Assembly: GCA_041653015.1 (NCBI GenBank)
Contig: JBAZGG010000008.1
Span: 1 to 51,005 of the forward strand
Direction of reading: 5' to 3'
Source: JBAZGG01 sp041653015
GTDB taxonomy: Bacteria; Bacillota_I; Bacilli_A; RFN20; CAG-826
Length of the DNA stretch: 51,005 nucleotides
Below, one piece after another: positions 25,735 through 34,088 of this stretch. The number at the start of each line of letters is the position of its first letter. Positions within the stretch are counted from its first letter, which is position 1. The translations under genes were made by a program, and so were the position numbers. A model generated the notes under the pieces. The model was not told the origin of the DNA. It did not search any database and worked only from the letters and a program-made list of their open reading frames with translations.

Positions 25735-27135
25735 ATGAAATTGAGCAAGTACATTTTATCGTTAGCTTTCTTAGCGTTGCTACCTTTGAGCGCTTGTGGC
25801 GGGAATTCTTGCGTAGTATTAGATGATCCAAACACTCTTCTCGCAACTACGCCGATTACCGATTCACAATTGTTCGCGCAAGAAAGCGAATATGCCTCTA
25901 AAAAATTTACTGCTGATCACGTCGGGAAAGTAACACTAAAAAGTTGTACTGATGGTGATACCGCAAATTTTGCGGAAGAAGGTTATAGCGAAACTATAAA
26001 ATGCCGTTTTCTAGGCATTAATACGCCTGAATCTACAGGCAAAGTAGAACCGTGGGGGAAGAAAGCTTCTATCTTCACAAAACACATCTTAGAAAGCGCC
26101 ACCGAAATTGTACTCGTCAATGATGTGAGCATCTTTGGTGAAAGGGATTCAAGCGGAAATCGCTGGTTGGGATTTATATGGTATAAAACAGCCGGCAATC
26201 AAACCTTCCGACTTTTGAATCTTGAAATTGTGGAGCAAGGTTTTTCTACAAATCAGTTGTTCACTGATTCGCTCATTTGCAATTATCGCTCATCATTTGA
26301 ACAGGCTGAAGCATATGGTAAAGCCTGTGGCTATCGTGTTTTTGGTACACCAGATCCCGACTTTGATTACTCGCATACCGTGACTGAATTGTCGATTAGA
26401 TATATCATTGAGAATTTTGATGAAGTCGGCATTTCTGATTCGTCAGGTTCGTCAGGATTATTCTTGCGCGTCACCGGTTTGATCATCGGTCAAATGGGCG
26501 ATAACTTCGTCTTGCGCGATGTAACTGATCAATACGAAAATGGCAAGTATGCCTCACTATATGCATATGCTGGTTATAATTCAGCATTAGGTGGCTTCTT
26601 AGAATTAGGCGATATCGTCAAAGTTTATTGCCGAGCCACCAAATATAATGGCAATATTCAACTATCTGATGTTCAGAATAAAACAACGGGCAAATACGCT
26701 CTTCTCGTCATCACACCTGGAGATTTAGCCTATTCTGATTATCCTCACGATATTACTCCATATGATATGGATTCCTCTGCTTTTACTGATTATTCTGATT
26801 TTGCCGCCTATCAAAGTTTTCATATTAAGACGACCATCACCATTCGTACTGTGACAGTCGACGAGGATCCTGAGAGCGGCTCAACCATCGTAGAGAATTA
26901 TTATAAGAAAGACAATGCTAAAAATATGACGATCTACGCTTGGAGTCAGGCTTCTGGTCTCACCCTCAACCTTCGCGTTGACGGTACGTGTAACCCATAT
27001 CCTAGCGAAACATTGTTTGAAGTGGGCAAATCATATTTAGTCGTCGGATATTTGGCTGCCTATTTTGAGAAATATCAGCTCATGCTATATAACAACGATC
27101 CCGGAATGGGATATATCACCTTGTTAGGAGATTAA
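25735..27135 (+). CDS. Surface lipoprotein nuclease, staphylococcal-nuclease (SNase) fold, with OB-fold-like C-terminal region
   Basis: Predicted calcium-dependent, sugar-nonspecific nuclease, 466 residues. The lipobox PLSAC gives Cys21. The SNase domain spans about 62-205 with DGDT (Asp73, Asp75), Arg91 in CRFLGINTPES, Glu99 and Arg143, matching S. aureus nuclease Asp21, Arg35, Glu43 and Arg87. The calcium ligand Asp40 is Asn96 here, a change also common in family members with INTPE. Beyond about residue 225, LRVTGLIIGQMGDNFVLRDV and GDIVKVYCRATKYNGNIQL resemble an OB-fold nucleic-acid-binding domain. The start is ATG 25735, 6 bases after AGGAGG (25723-25728). It sits inside the ABC operon, like MG186 beside MG187-MG189 in Mycoplasma. 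Confidence 0.88.
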   Translation: MKLSKYILSLAFLALLPLSACGGNSCVVLDDPNTLLATTPITDSQLFAQESEYASKKFTADHVGKVTLKSCTDGDTANFAEEGYSETIKCRFLGINTPESTGKVEPWGKKASIFTKHILESATEIVLVNDVSIFGERDSSGNRWLGFIWYKTAGNQTFRLLNLEIVEQGFSTNQLFTDSLICNYRSSFEQAEAYGKACGYRVFGTPDPDFDYSHTVTELSIRYIIENFDEVGISDSSGSSGLFLRVTGLIIGQMGDNFVLRDVTDQYENGKYASLYAYAGYNSALGGFLELGDIVKVYCRATKYNGNIQLSDVQNKTTGKYALLVITPGDLAYSDYPHDITPYDMDSSAFTDYSDFAAYQSFHIKTTITIRTVTVDEDPESGSTIVENYYKKDNAKNMTIYAWSQASGLTLNLRVDGTCNPYPSETLFEVGKSYLVVGYLAAYFEKYQLMLYNNDPGMGYITLLGD

Positions 27136-27147
27136 AGGAGGACATTT

Positions 27148-28296
27148 ATGAAACTAACAAAAATTACAAAAGTCGTCATGCCATTATTGCTTGTAGCAGG
27201 ACTTGTTGCATGCGGAGGCGAAACAAAACCGTTAAATCAGCAGATTGTTCAGTCTGTTTCTAACATCGGCTCACTCGTCATGAATGGTTCAACTGGTTCA
27301 GCTTATCCAGATCGATCGGTGGGATATAACCTTAATTATGGCGAAAACATCTTTGTTACGCTGTCTGTTAAAAAGAATTACACCACAACTGATTCAAGCG
27401 GAGCTCAAGTGAATGAGATAGCAAATGTTACGATCACTTACAAAATGGATGATGCCTCTACAGCAAAGTGGAAATATCAAGGATTTGTGAGAGACACTAG
27501 CGGAGCTCTTCTTTCTGATAAAGGCCAATATTCTGTGGCTGATCAAGGTGAGAGTGCTGTCAACTTCACCTCGACGCTGACCGCGACCATTTCTTGGGAT
27601 GGCTATAGCGAAGATTTTTCGTGGACAATCAACGTGAAATTCCAAGAGTACACTCCTATTTCTCTTGAAGCATTCAGAGTGAATGGCGGTGTTGCAAGCG
27701 GCGGATATTTAAAGACTGCTGGCTACATCACTGGAAAATTCTCCGATACGTATGCTGGTGTCTTCATTGCCAGTGGAGAAAAAGCTGTTATGCTCTATGC
27801 TGGTAATCTCGAAGCGTTAATGACATCGACCAATGCTCAAATCGGTGATTTAGTTGTCATCAAAGGACAATATTCCCCATATAATGGATTGGCCGAAATT
27901 AAACCGGCGACAATGCAGGTTGTTGAAAGCGCTCCAACCGGATTGACGGTCAGCGCTCCAGTCGATTTGACCATCGCTGCTGCTGATTGGTCAACTGCCG
28001 CTCTCGCTTCTAACGATAGCCGCATTACAAATATGAATGACCTCACTCTTGTTTCGGTACCAACTTTGACTGTTGGTTCGCATTGGACGATAGTGTTTAA
28101 AACATCGACAAATGTAACCGTCAATGTCTACGTGAATTATCACGTTGGCAGCGACGTTCAAAATGCCATAAAGAATCTTCTTTCATCCGCTACAGCTGGA
28201 ACCTCAGTCTTCAACTTTGTCGGCGGTATTCTCTCTTGGTATAATGCTCCTCAATTATCGCCGTTATCGGCCACTAATTTAGTGCTGTTGTCCTAA
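27148..28296 (+). CDS. Hypothetical lipoprotein with OB-fold-like domain
   Basis: A 382-residue lipoprotein with lipobox GLVAC (Cys22). The first half is beta-rich and Ig-like (NVTITYKMDD, TLTATISWDGYSEDFSWTI). The region from about residue 178 (FRVNGGVASGGYLKTAGYITG, GVFIASGEKAVMLYAG, IGDLVVIKGQYSPYNGLAEI) has the strand and glycine pattern of the OB-fold regions found next to secreted nucleases such as YhcR. A role in holding nucleic acids at the surface for the nuclease is inferred from that and from its position 12 bases after the nuclease gene. No enzymatic motif is seen. The ribosome site is AAAGGAGG. Confidence 0.7.
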   Translation: MKLTKITKVVMPLLLVAGLVACGGETKPLNQQIVQSVSNIGSLVMNGSTGSAYPDRSVGYNLNYGENIFVTLSVKKNYTTTDSSGAQVNEIANVTITYKMDDASTAKWKYQGFVRDTSGALLSDKGQYSVADQGESAVNFTSTLTATISWDGYSEDFSWTINVKFQEYTPISLEAFRVNGGVASGGYLKTAGYITGKFSDTYAGVFIASGEKAVMLYAGNLEALMTSTNAQIGDLVVIKGQYSPYNGLAEIKPATMQVVESAPTGLTVSAPVDLTIAAADWSTAALASNDSRITNMNDLTLVSVPTLTVGSHWTIVFKTSTNVTVNVYVNYHVGSDVQNAIKNLLSSATAGTSVFNFVGGILSWYNAPQLSPLSATNLVLLS

Positions 28297-28342
28297 TCAT
28301 CATATTACAAGCGTAAACATCAATGGATATCGGAGGATAATT

Positions 28343-29062
28343 ATGGAAGAAAAACATGAGCAAATTCATATTGAAACTTTTCAAGAAAAAGTTAAAAAAG
28401 GGTTCAAGCATTTTGTAGACAGTTTTGTCAATTATTGCAAAACAAATTTTCTCGCTTGTATCATCTTACTTCTCGCTTTATTGTTTTTAGTCTTGCAAGT
28501 GATTCCTGCCGCTATCGTAACGGTTAAAGATTTAAGTATTAATATGAGCATTGATGGTGTCACAACGATAAAGAACCTCAATGGTGAGCAATCGTTTTCT
28601 TACAATGTCTTTGAGGTGCTGTTCGGGAGAAATGAATGGTTGAACGTAATTGTATCGAGTGCATCAGGCTCTGAGACACCAATTTATTCGACAGAAAATT
28701 TATTTACATACTTTATCCCATTCAATGTCACGTTAGGCATTGGGATGATTTTACTCTATTCATGTGCTCTCTTGACTCTTATCGACAAACGCATTCCACG
28801 CATCGTTGGCGCTGGTTTGGGCGTCGTCGGGTTTATTCTCGTATCGGTGTTTATGTTTATTCAGCCTAGTTATTCGCTTCCGATTATCGCGAGTGGCGCG
28901 ACATGTGATTATTCTGTGACTTGGCTCGCTGGTGGCTTTGTCGCCATAGTTCTCGCTTTTGCTATCGCCGGTTTATCATGCTACGTTTGTGTCACTGATA
29001 ATATCACGCGCGAAAAGTATAGAAAGAGCGAAAGCGATCGCTATATGCGCGGTGGAATTTAA
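28343..29062 (+). CDS. Hypothetical four-helix membrane protein, last gene of the ABC/nuclease operon
   Basis: I do not recognise this 239-residue protein. A charged cytoplasmic N-terminus is followed by a helix (about 31-56), an extracellular loop of about 60 residues (VKDLSINMSIDGVTTIKNLN onward), and three more helices (about 124-146, 150-172 and 185-215). The C-terminus is basic and probably cytoplasmic. The ribosome site is CGGAGGA. It ends just before a strong terminator, so it belongs to the upstream operon and may be an accessory subunit or assembly factor. Confidence 0.7.
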   Translation: MEEKHEQIHIETFQEKVKKGFKHFVDSFVNYCKTNFLACIILLLALLFLVLQVIPAAIVTVKDLSINMSIDGVTTIKNLNGEQSFSYNVFEVLFGRNEWLNVIVSSASGSETPIYSTENLFTYFIPFNVTLGIGMILLYSCALLTLIDKRIPRIVGAGLGVVGFILVSVFMFIQPSYSLPIIASGATCDYSVTWLAGGFVAIVLAFAIAGLSCYVCVTDNITREKYRKSESDRYMRGGI

Positions 29063-29071
29063 CAAATATTT

Positions 29072-29108
29072 AAACGGCACTCTTCATCAGAAGGGCGCCG
29101 TTTTATTT
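29072..29108 (+). terminator. Rho-independent terminator of the ABC/nuclease operon
   Basis: AAACGGC (29072-29078) pairs with GCCGTTT (29097-29103), and the inner bases extend the stem imperfectly (CTTC/GAAG). A T-rich tail follows. Confidence 0.82.
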
Positions 29109-29154
29109 TGGTGTTGAAAAGATTATAACGAGGTTATAAACTAAATAGGCAAAT

Positions 29155-29230
<76 letters not shown>

Positions 29231-29239
29231 ATAACTATT

Positions 29240-29273
29240 AACGGCATCAAAAAGCGATGCCGTTTTGTTTTTT
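29240..29273 (+). terminator. Rho-independent terminator of tRNA-Lys
   Basis: AACGGCATC (29240-29248) pairs perfectly with GATGCCGTT (29256-29264) around a 7-base loop, followed by TTGTTTTTT. Confidence 0.9.
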
Positions 29274-29315
29274 CGTCCATGATTGATATAATTTACTAGA
29301 CGGAGGTAGATGAAA

Positions 29316-29735
29316 ATGAAAAGTGTTTCTATTACTGCACTAAAGAAATATGTTATTTCTATAAAAAAATCAAAGAGTAAAATTTTAACGCTGGATGCTT
29401 TTAGCAAAATTGTGGGAATCTATCCAGATGTTATCGCAGAGCAACTATCGCTCTTTGATCCGATGATCACGATGAATATCGAATATGATGTCAAAGAACT
29501 GCTTCCTGCCATGGAAAAGTATATTGAAGATGAAGAGTCATCTAAAATAAAAGTCAATCGTGAAGTGGTATTTAAAAAAGATTTATTGCCGTATTCCTCC
29601 GTTCAAGAATTCATCTATGGCAAGTTGACAATCGATGGAATAGTGGACAAGTCTGCTTCTCTGTCCGACAAGGATTTAAAGATACTTAAAAAGATTATTA
29701 ACGAAGAATTGAAGAAGCGAAAGAGTAAGAAATAG
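29316..29735 (+). CDS. Small basic protein with possible Rex-like winged helix at the N-terminus
   Basis: A 139-residue protein without a certain assignment. The first 50 or so residues (ITALKKYVISIKK, LTLDAFSKIVGI, IAEQLSLFDPMI) follow the pattern of the DNA-binding winged helix of redox repressor Rex (LPxYxxxLxxL, SxELAxxxGV, RKDLSxFG). The NAD-binding Rossmann domain of Rex is absent; the rest is charged and helical with a Lys-rich end. ATG 29310 lies only 3 bases from GGAGG (29302-29306), so ATG 29316, 9 bases away, is chosen. A TATAAT (29285-29290) precedes it. The Rex resemblance is weak and unaided by alignment. Confidence 0.65.
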   Translation: MKSVSITALKKYVISIKKSKSKILTLDAFSKIVGIYPDVIAEQLSLFDPMITMNIEYDVKELLPAMEKYIEDEESSKIKVNREVVFKKDLLPYSSVQEFIYGKLTIDGIVDKSASLSDKDLKILKKIINEELKKRKSKK

Positions 29736-29925
29736 CCTGCGACTGCGCTTCAGTTTTGTGCACATCTCGGGATTTCGTTTTATTTCAACTTAATCATAAA
29801 CTAAGAAACATTTGCTTTTGATTTGTCATGAAAAATTTGAATTTTAAACTGACCAAATCTGATTAAAGAGACTGTTTTATCCAATCCATCGAGAGATCAT
29901 TAATCAGTTATTCTTCTATAATTCT

Positions 29926-29957
29926 AGCCCCCGTTATCAAAATGGAGGCTTTTTATT
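29926..29957 (+). terminator. Probable terminator upstream of the PFOR gene
   Basis: AGCC (29926-29929) pairs with GGCT (29947-29950), with an inner CC/GG extension, followed by TTTTTATTT. Confidence 0.55.
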
Positions 29958-29979
29958 TGAAAAAATTAGTTTTTATGCC

Positions 29980-30016
29980 CTTTTTACTTGTAAAAAGACC
30001 ACCATCTAATTATAAT
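29980..30016 (+). promoter_or_regulatory. Promoter of the PFOR gene with overlapping palindrome
   Basis: TTGTAA (29988-29993), a 17-base spacer and consensus TATAAT (30011-30016). A perfect inverted repeat CTTTTTAC-TT-GTAAAAAG (29980-29997) covers the -35 and is well placed to be a repressor operator. It does not match the known Rex operator pattern. Confidence 0.7.
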
Positions 30017-30051
30017 AAATGCGGTTATTTTACATATTGAAGGAGAAAATT

Positions 30052-33000
30052 ATGGAAATAAAAAAATCATTTCTCTCAGTGGATGGTAATACTGCTGCCG
30101 CTATGGCCAGTTATAATTACACAGAAGTTGCTGCAATTTATCCGATTACACCAAGTTCACCAATGGCTGAGTTGATCGACGTCTACGCTTCGCAAGGAAA
30201 GCTTAATTTTTTTGGAAGCAAAGTTAAAATTGTTGAACTTCAGTCAGAAGCTGGTGCTTCCGGTGCAGTTCACGGCGCTTTACAAGCTGGTGTTTTAGCA
30301 TCGACTTATACCGCGTCACAAGGTTTGCTTTTAATGATTCCTAATCTGTATAAATGGTGTGGTGAACTTTTGCCAGCAGTTCTTCATGTTACTGCTCGCT
30401 CTCTCGCCACTCGCGCTTTATCTATCTTTGGCGATCATCAAGATGTATATGCTTGTCGTCAAACAGGAGCGACAATGATCTGCTCCAGCAGCGTTCAAGA
30501 GATTGCTGATCTCGCTAATATTGCTCATCTAGTGGCCATTGATGGCTTGACGCCGGTCATTCATTTCTTTGATGGCTTCAGAACTTCTCATGAGATTCAA
30601 AATGTTGAATTTGTCGATAATGAAGAATGGAAAAAACTTTTACCTTTAGAAAGAATTGAGAAATTTAGAGCCAATGCTTTGAATCCTCACACAAATGCTG
30701 TCACTCGTGGTGGAGCAGAAAATGACGATGTCTATTTCCAAGCTCGCGAAGCGCAGAATCTTCATTATGCAAACGTGGTAAATGTTGCAGATAAATACTT
30801 TAAAGAGGCGACGAGACTCACCGGAAGAGAATACGCTCCATTTGTTTATTGCGGTGCAAAAGATGCTGAGCGCATTATCATCGCCATGGGTTCAGTCACT
30901 GAGACCGCCAAAGAAGTAATCGATGATCTGACTTCAAAAGGTGAGAAAATTGGTCTTGTTGTCGTTCATCTCTATCGACCTTTTTCAAACAAGCATCTTA
31001 TGAAAGTTATTCCTTCGTCTGTTAAAAGAATTGCTGTTTTGGATCGAACAAAAGAGATGGGTGCCACTGGAGAGCCATTATATTTAGATGTCGTTGCCGC
31101 TTTAAACCAAGAAGGTCGGAAGATTGAAGTCTACGGTGGCCGCTATGGTTTATCGAGCAAAGACACCCAGCCTAAGCATATTAAAGCCGTATATGATTTC
31201 CTTAAAGGCAAACCTTGGCATTCATTCACGATCACCATCAATGATGATGTGACGCATCTATCACTTCCTATCGATGATGCTTATCATGTCGCGCATCATT
31301 ATACATCGTGCTTATTTTATGGTCTTGGAAGCGATGGCACAGTCAGCGCTAATAAATCATCGATTAAGATTATCGGTGATGCCACTCATCAATACGCACA
31401 GGCCTATTTTCAATACGATTCGCGAAAAGCGGGCGGAGTTACGCGCTCCCATCTAAGATTTGGTAAGGAACCAATTCGCTCTTGTTACTATGTTGAGAAT
31501 GCAGATTTTATTTCTTGCTCTCTCGATACGTATATTTTCAAATTTGATATGGTTAAAAATCTCAAGGAAGGTGGAACGTTCTTGCTCAACACTGATATGA
31601 ACGATGAATCACTGATTAAATCAATGCCGAACAGAATGAAACATCTCCTCGCTAAAAAACATGCGAAATTTTACGTTATAAATGCCAACAAAATGGCGAT
31701 GGAAATCGGAATGGGTCGCCACACTAACACAACACTTCAAGCCTCATTTTTCTTTTTGAATCAAAGCATCATGAAATATGATGAAGCCCAAGATTGGATG
31801 AAGAAATTTGCAAAGAAAACGTATGCTAAAAAAGGAGATGCTGTCGTCAATCAAAACTATAAAGCGATCGATGCCGGCGCATCTGGTTTACGCGAGATTA
31901 AAGTTGATTCAGAATGGACGAAATTACCAGTCGATCGCATCAGAGCGCTCACAGGAGATGCCTATTTCGATGCCTATGCAAATGTTATGGGAGAGCTCGA
32001 CGGCGATCTACTCCCTGTTTCGACATTCACAAAATTTGATCTGTTGGATGGCACGATGAAAAACGATATCACTTTTTTAGAAAAGCGCGCTATCGCTGAT
32101 AGAGTGCCCACTTGGCATAAAGAAAATTGCATTCAATGCAACCAATGTGCTTTTGTCTGCCCTCATGCCACAATAAGGCCATTCCTTCTCACTCAAAAGG
32201 AATTGGATGCCGCTCCTCAATGCGTTAAAGACAATGTGATAACAGCCATTGGTGGACCAAATGTTAAAGAGCTCAAATACATCATTCAAGTATCACCGGA
32301 AAACTGTTTGGGCTGTGGTCTGTGTGCAAATGAGTGCACTATCAATAAGAAAGTTAATAAGGCGATTGAAAAAGAGCTAGCAGATTATAAAGCAACCCTA
32401 TCTCTGGCAGGAGATGATTTAAAAGCGGCCTTAATCAAAAAGCAAAAAGAGTTAGCTAAAGCACACAAAAACGAGTATGCCATCACGATGGAAGAAGCAA
32501 AATCGCAATTTCATTTTGAAGAAGGCGCTAATTATCTTTATAAACACACTGAATATAAGAGCAACATTTTTCCAGCATCCACTGTAAAAGGCGTTGAATT
32601 CCTGATGCCTTATATGGAGATTCCAGGAGCTTGTGCAGGATGTGGTGAGACGCCATACTATCGTCTCGCTTCGCAATTATTTGGTCGCGACATGCTAATC
32701 GCTAATGCCACCGGTTGCTCCTCAATCTATAATAGTTCGACACCTCTCACTCCTTTCTGCACCGACAAAAATGGAGAAGGTATCGCTTGGGCAAATTCAT
32801 TGTTTGAAGATAATGCCGAGTTCGGCTTTGGCATGAGAATGGCAAATGACTACAAGATCATGCAAATCGTTCGAATCTTACAAGAGGCTTTGAAATCTAA
32901 TCTCGTGGAAGATGCTCTCAAAGATATCATCAATAGATATCTGATCAATATTAAGAATCGCAATGAAGAAAGAAAGATTATTCCAGAACTCGTTAAACTT

Positions 33001-33711
33001 GTAAAGGTTAGCAAGGATAACGCGGTTAAAGAGGTTCTTATCTATGAGAGAGATCTGCTCGATAAGTCAGTATGGATTATCGGTGGAGATGGTTGGAGTT
33101 ATGATATCGGTTATGGCGGACTCGACCACGTTTTAGCCAACAATGCTGACGTGAATGTTTTAGTGCTCGACACCGAAGTGTATTCGAATACAGGCGGTCA
33201 GTCATCCAAATCTTCGCAAACTGGTTCAATCGCTAAGTTTACTGCATCCGGAAAAGAAGGAGCCAAAAAGAATTTAGCTCTCATGGCAATGGCTTATGGT
33301 CATGTTTATGTGGCGCAGATCTCTTTAGGTGCAAATCCGATGAAAGCTATTCAGGCTATGCAAGAAGCGGAAAGCTATAATGGTCCATCATTGATCATTT
33401 GCTATTCTCCATGTGTTAATCATGGCATTCAAGGCGGTTTAGCTAATTCGTTCGATGTCGAAAGAAAAGCGGTCGAATCTGGCTATTTTACGACTTTCAG
33501 ATTTGATCCAAGAAAAGTAGCAGAGGGTAAGTCGCCACTCACGCTTGACTGCGCTGAACCAGATTTCTCTAAATTCAGAGAATTTGTTATGCGCGAGACA
33601 AGATTTAATATGCTCCCACAAGTGAATCCTGCTCACGCTGAAGAATTATTGCAAAAGAGTCAGGATCTCGCTAAAGATCGTTGGGAAAAGATAAAAAAAC
33701 TAGGATTATAA
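30052..33711 (+). CDS. nifJ: Pyruvate:ferredoxin (flavodoxin) oxidoreductase
   Basis: Cytoplasmic enzyme converting pyruvate and CoA to acetyl-CoA, CO2 and reduced ferredoxin. It is the single-chain homodimer type, 1219 residues. The N-terminal domain has the pyruvate-loop sequence YPITPSSPMAE. The ferredoxin-like domain has two [4Fe-4S] motifs beginning near Cys693 (CIQCNQCAFVCP) and Cys752 (CLGCGLCANEC). The proximal cluster uses GACAGCGETPY around 858, and the thiamine-diphosphate site follows (GDGWSYDIGYGGLDHVLA). The start is ATG 30052 after GAAGGAGA; an ATG at 30019 would add 11 residues and overlap the transcript start. It marks an anaerobic fermentative metabolism. Confidence 0.97.
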   Translation: MEIKKSFLSVDGNTAAAMASYNYTEVAAIYPITPSSPMAELIDVYASQGKLNFFGSKVKIVELQSEAGASGAVHGALQAGVLASTYTASQGLLLMIPNLYKWCGELLPAVLHVTARSLATRALSIFGDHQDVYACRQTGATMICSSSVQEIADLANIAHLVAIDGLTPVIHFFDGFRTSHEIQNVEFVDNEEWKKLLPLERIEKFRANALNPHTNAVTRGGAENDDVYFQAREAQNLHYANVVNVADKYFKEATRLTGREYAPFVYCGAKDAERIIIAMGSVTETAKEVIDDLTSKGEKIGLVVVHLYRPFSNKHLMKVIPSSVKRIAVLDRTKEMGATGEPLYLDVVAALNQEGRKIEVYGGRYGLSSKDTQPKHIKAVYDFLKGKPWHSFTITINDDVTHLSLPIDDAYHVAHHYTSCLFYGLGSDGTVSANKSSIKIIGDATHQYAQAYFQYDSRKAGGVTRSHLRFGKEPIRSCYYVENADFISCSLDTYIFKFDMVKNLKEGGTFLLNTDMNDESLIKSMPNRMKHLLAKKHAKFYVINANKMAMEIGMGRHTNTTLQASFFFLNQSIMKYDEAQDWMKKFAKKTYAKKGDAVVNQNYKAIDAGASGLREIKVDSEWTKLPVDRIRALTGDAYFDAYANVMGELDGDLLPVSTFTKFDLLDGTMKNDITFLEKRAIADRVPTWHKENCIQCNQCAFVCPHATIRPFLLTQKELDAAPQCVKDNVITAIGGPNVKELKYIIQVSPENCLGCGLCANECTINKKVNKAIEKELADYKATLSLAGDDLKAALIKKQKELAKAHKNEYAITMEEAKSQFHFEEGANYLYKHTEYKSNIFPASTVKGVEFLMPYMEIPGACAGCGETPYYRLASQLFGRDMLIANATGCSSIYNSSTPLTPFCTDKNGEGIAWANSLFEDNAEFGFGMRMANDYKIMQIVRILQEALKSNLVEDALKDIINRYLINIKNRNEERKIIPELVKLVKVSKDNAVKEVLIYERDLLDKSVWIIGGDGWSYDIGYGGLDHVLANNADVNVLVLDTEVYSNTGGQSSKSSQTGSIAKFTASGKEGAKKNLALMAMAYGHVYVAQISLGANPMKAIQAMQEAESYNGPSLIICYSPCVNHGIQGGLANSFDVERKAVESGYFTTFRFDPRKVAEGKSPLTLDCAEPDFSKFREFVMRETRFNMLPQVNPAHAEELLQKSQDLAKDRWEKIKKLGL

Positions 33712-33722
33712 TTTCAATGTTT

Positions 33723-33753
33723 AATGACTTCTTTAAAAGGGAGTCATTTTTTT
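33723..33753 (+). terminator. Rho-independent terminator of the PFOR gene
   Basis: AATGACT (33723-33729) pairs with AGTCATT (33742-33748), extended by G-U pairs, followed by a run of T. Confidence 0.85.
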
Positions 33754-33856
33754 AGATATATACTACGAAGAAGTATTTATTCAGTCAAAATTTGATTTAT
33801 ATGAATTATCATCGCTGGGAACTTTTGAAGCGAAGAATGGATATAATTTAAAATAA

Positions 33857-33933
33857 TGGTCGGGACGACGAGATTCGAACTCGTGACCCCCTGGTCCCTA
33901 ACCAGGTGCACTACCAAGCTGTGCTACGTCCCG
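33857..33933 (-). tRNA. tRNA-Pro(AGG)
   Basis: On the reverse strand, a 77-base cloverleaf with encoded CCA. Acceptor CGGGACG/CGTCCCG, D stem GCAC/GTGC, anticodon stem CCTGG/CCAGG with loop TTAGGGA, and T stem ACGAG/CTCGT with TTCGAAT all pair perfectly. C1-G72, A73, G35 and G36 agree with bacterial proline identity. The anticodon is AGG (plus-strand 33897-33899), so base 34 is A. Bacterial proline tRNAs normally carry T, G or C there. Confidence 0.94.
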
Positions 33934-34061
33934 AAACTTATATTATTTTATACTTATTATAATCATTTTGCATCAATAAAATTGTCTGTTATTATTTACT
34001 TTTTTTCTAGTAGCGCATAGAAAGTTTTTTGTACGTTTTTAATGTATGTAGCCTACTAATT

Positions 34062-34070
34062 TGGTAAAAT
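34062..34070 (+). promoter_or_regulatory. Extended -10 promoter of uvrA
   Basis: TGGTAAAAT forms an extended -10 element 19 bases before the start codon. No clear -35 and no Gram-positive LexA box are seen, so there is no sequence support for SOS control. Confidence 0.5.
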
Positions 34071-34088
34071 AACTATTTAGGAGATATT

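Larger units (their letters stand above)
29736..30051 (+). other. Intergenic region of about 316 bases upstream of the PFOR gene
   Basis: No coding frame with a credible start is seen. The first 190 bases are AT-rich and featureless to me. The remainder holds a terminator-like hairpin (29926-29954), a TATAAT (29917-29922) beside it, and the PFOR promoter with an overlapping palindrome. Confidence 0.6.

Noticed and set aside
26020..26040. Asn replacing a calcium-ligand Asp in the SNase domain, as evidence of inactivity
   Set aside because: INTPE is frequent among active family members, and the catalytic Arg, Glu and Arg are all present.
29736..29925. Small RNA or short gene in the gap before PFOR
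   Set aside because: There is a terminator-like hairpin at its end, but no clear promoter or conserved structure in the preceding bases; the nearby TATAAT is too close to the hairpin.
33954..34088. SOS (LexA/DinR) box upstream of uvrA
   Set aside because: No sequence resembling CGAAC-N4-GTTCG was found; only an extended -10 is visible.
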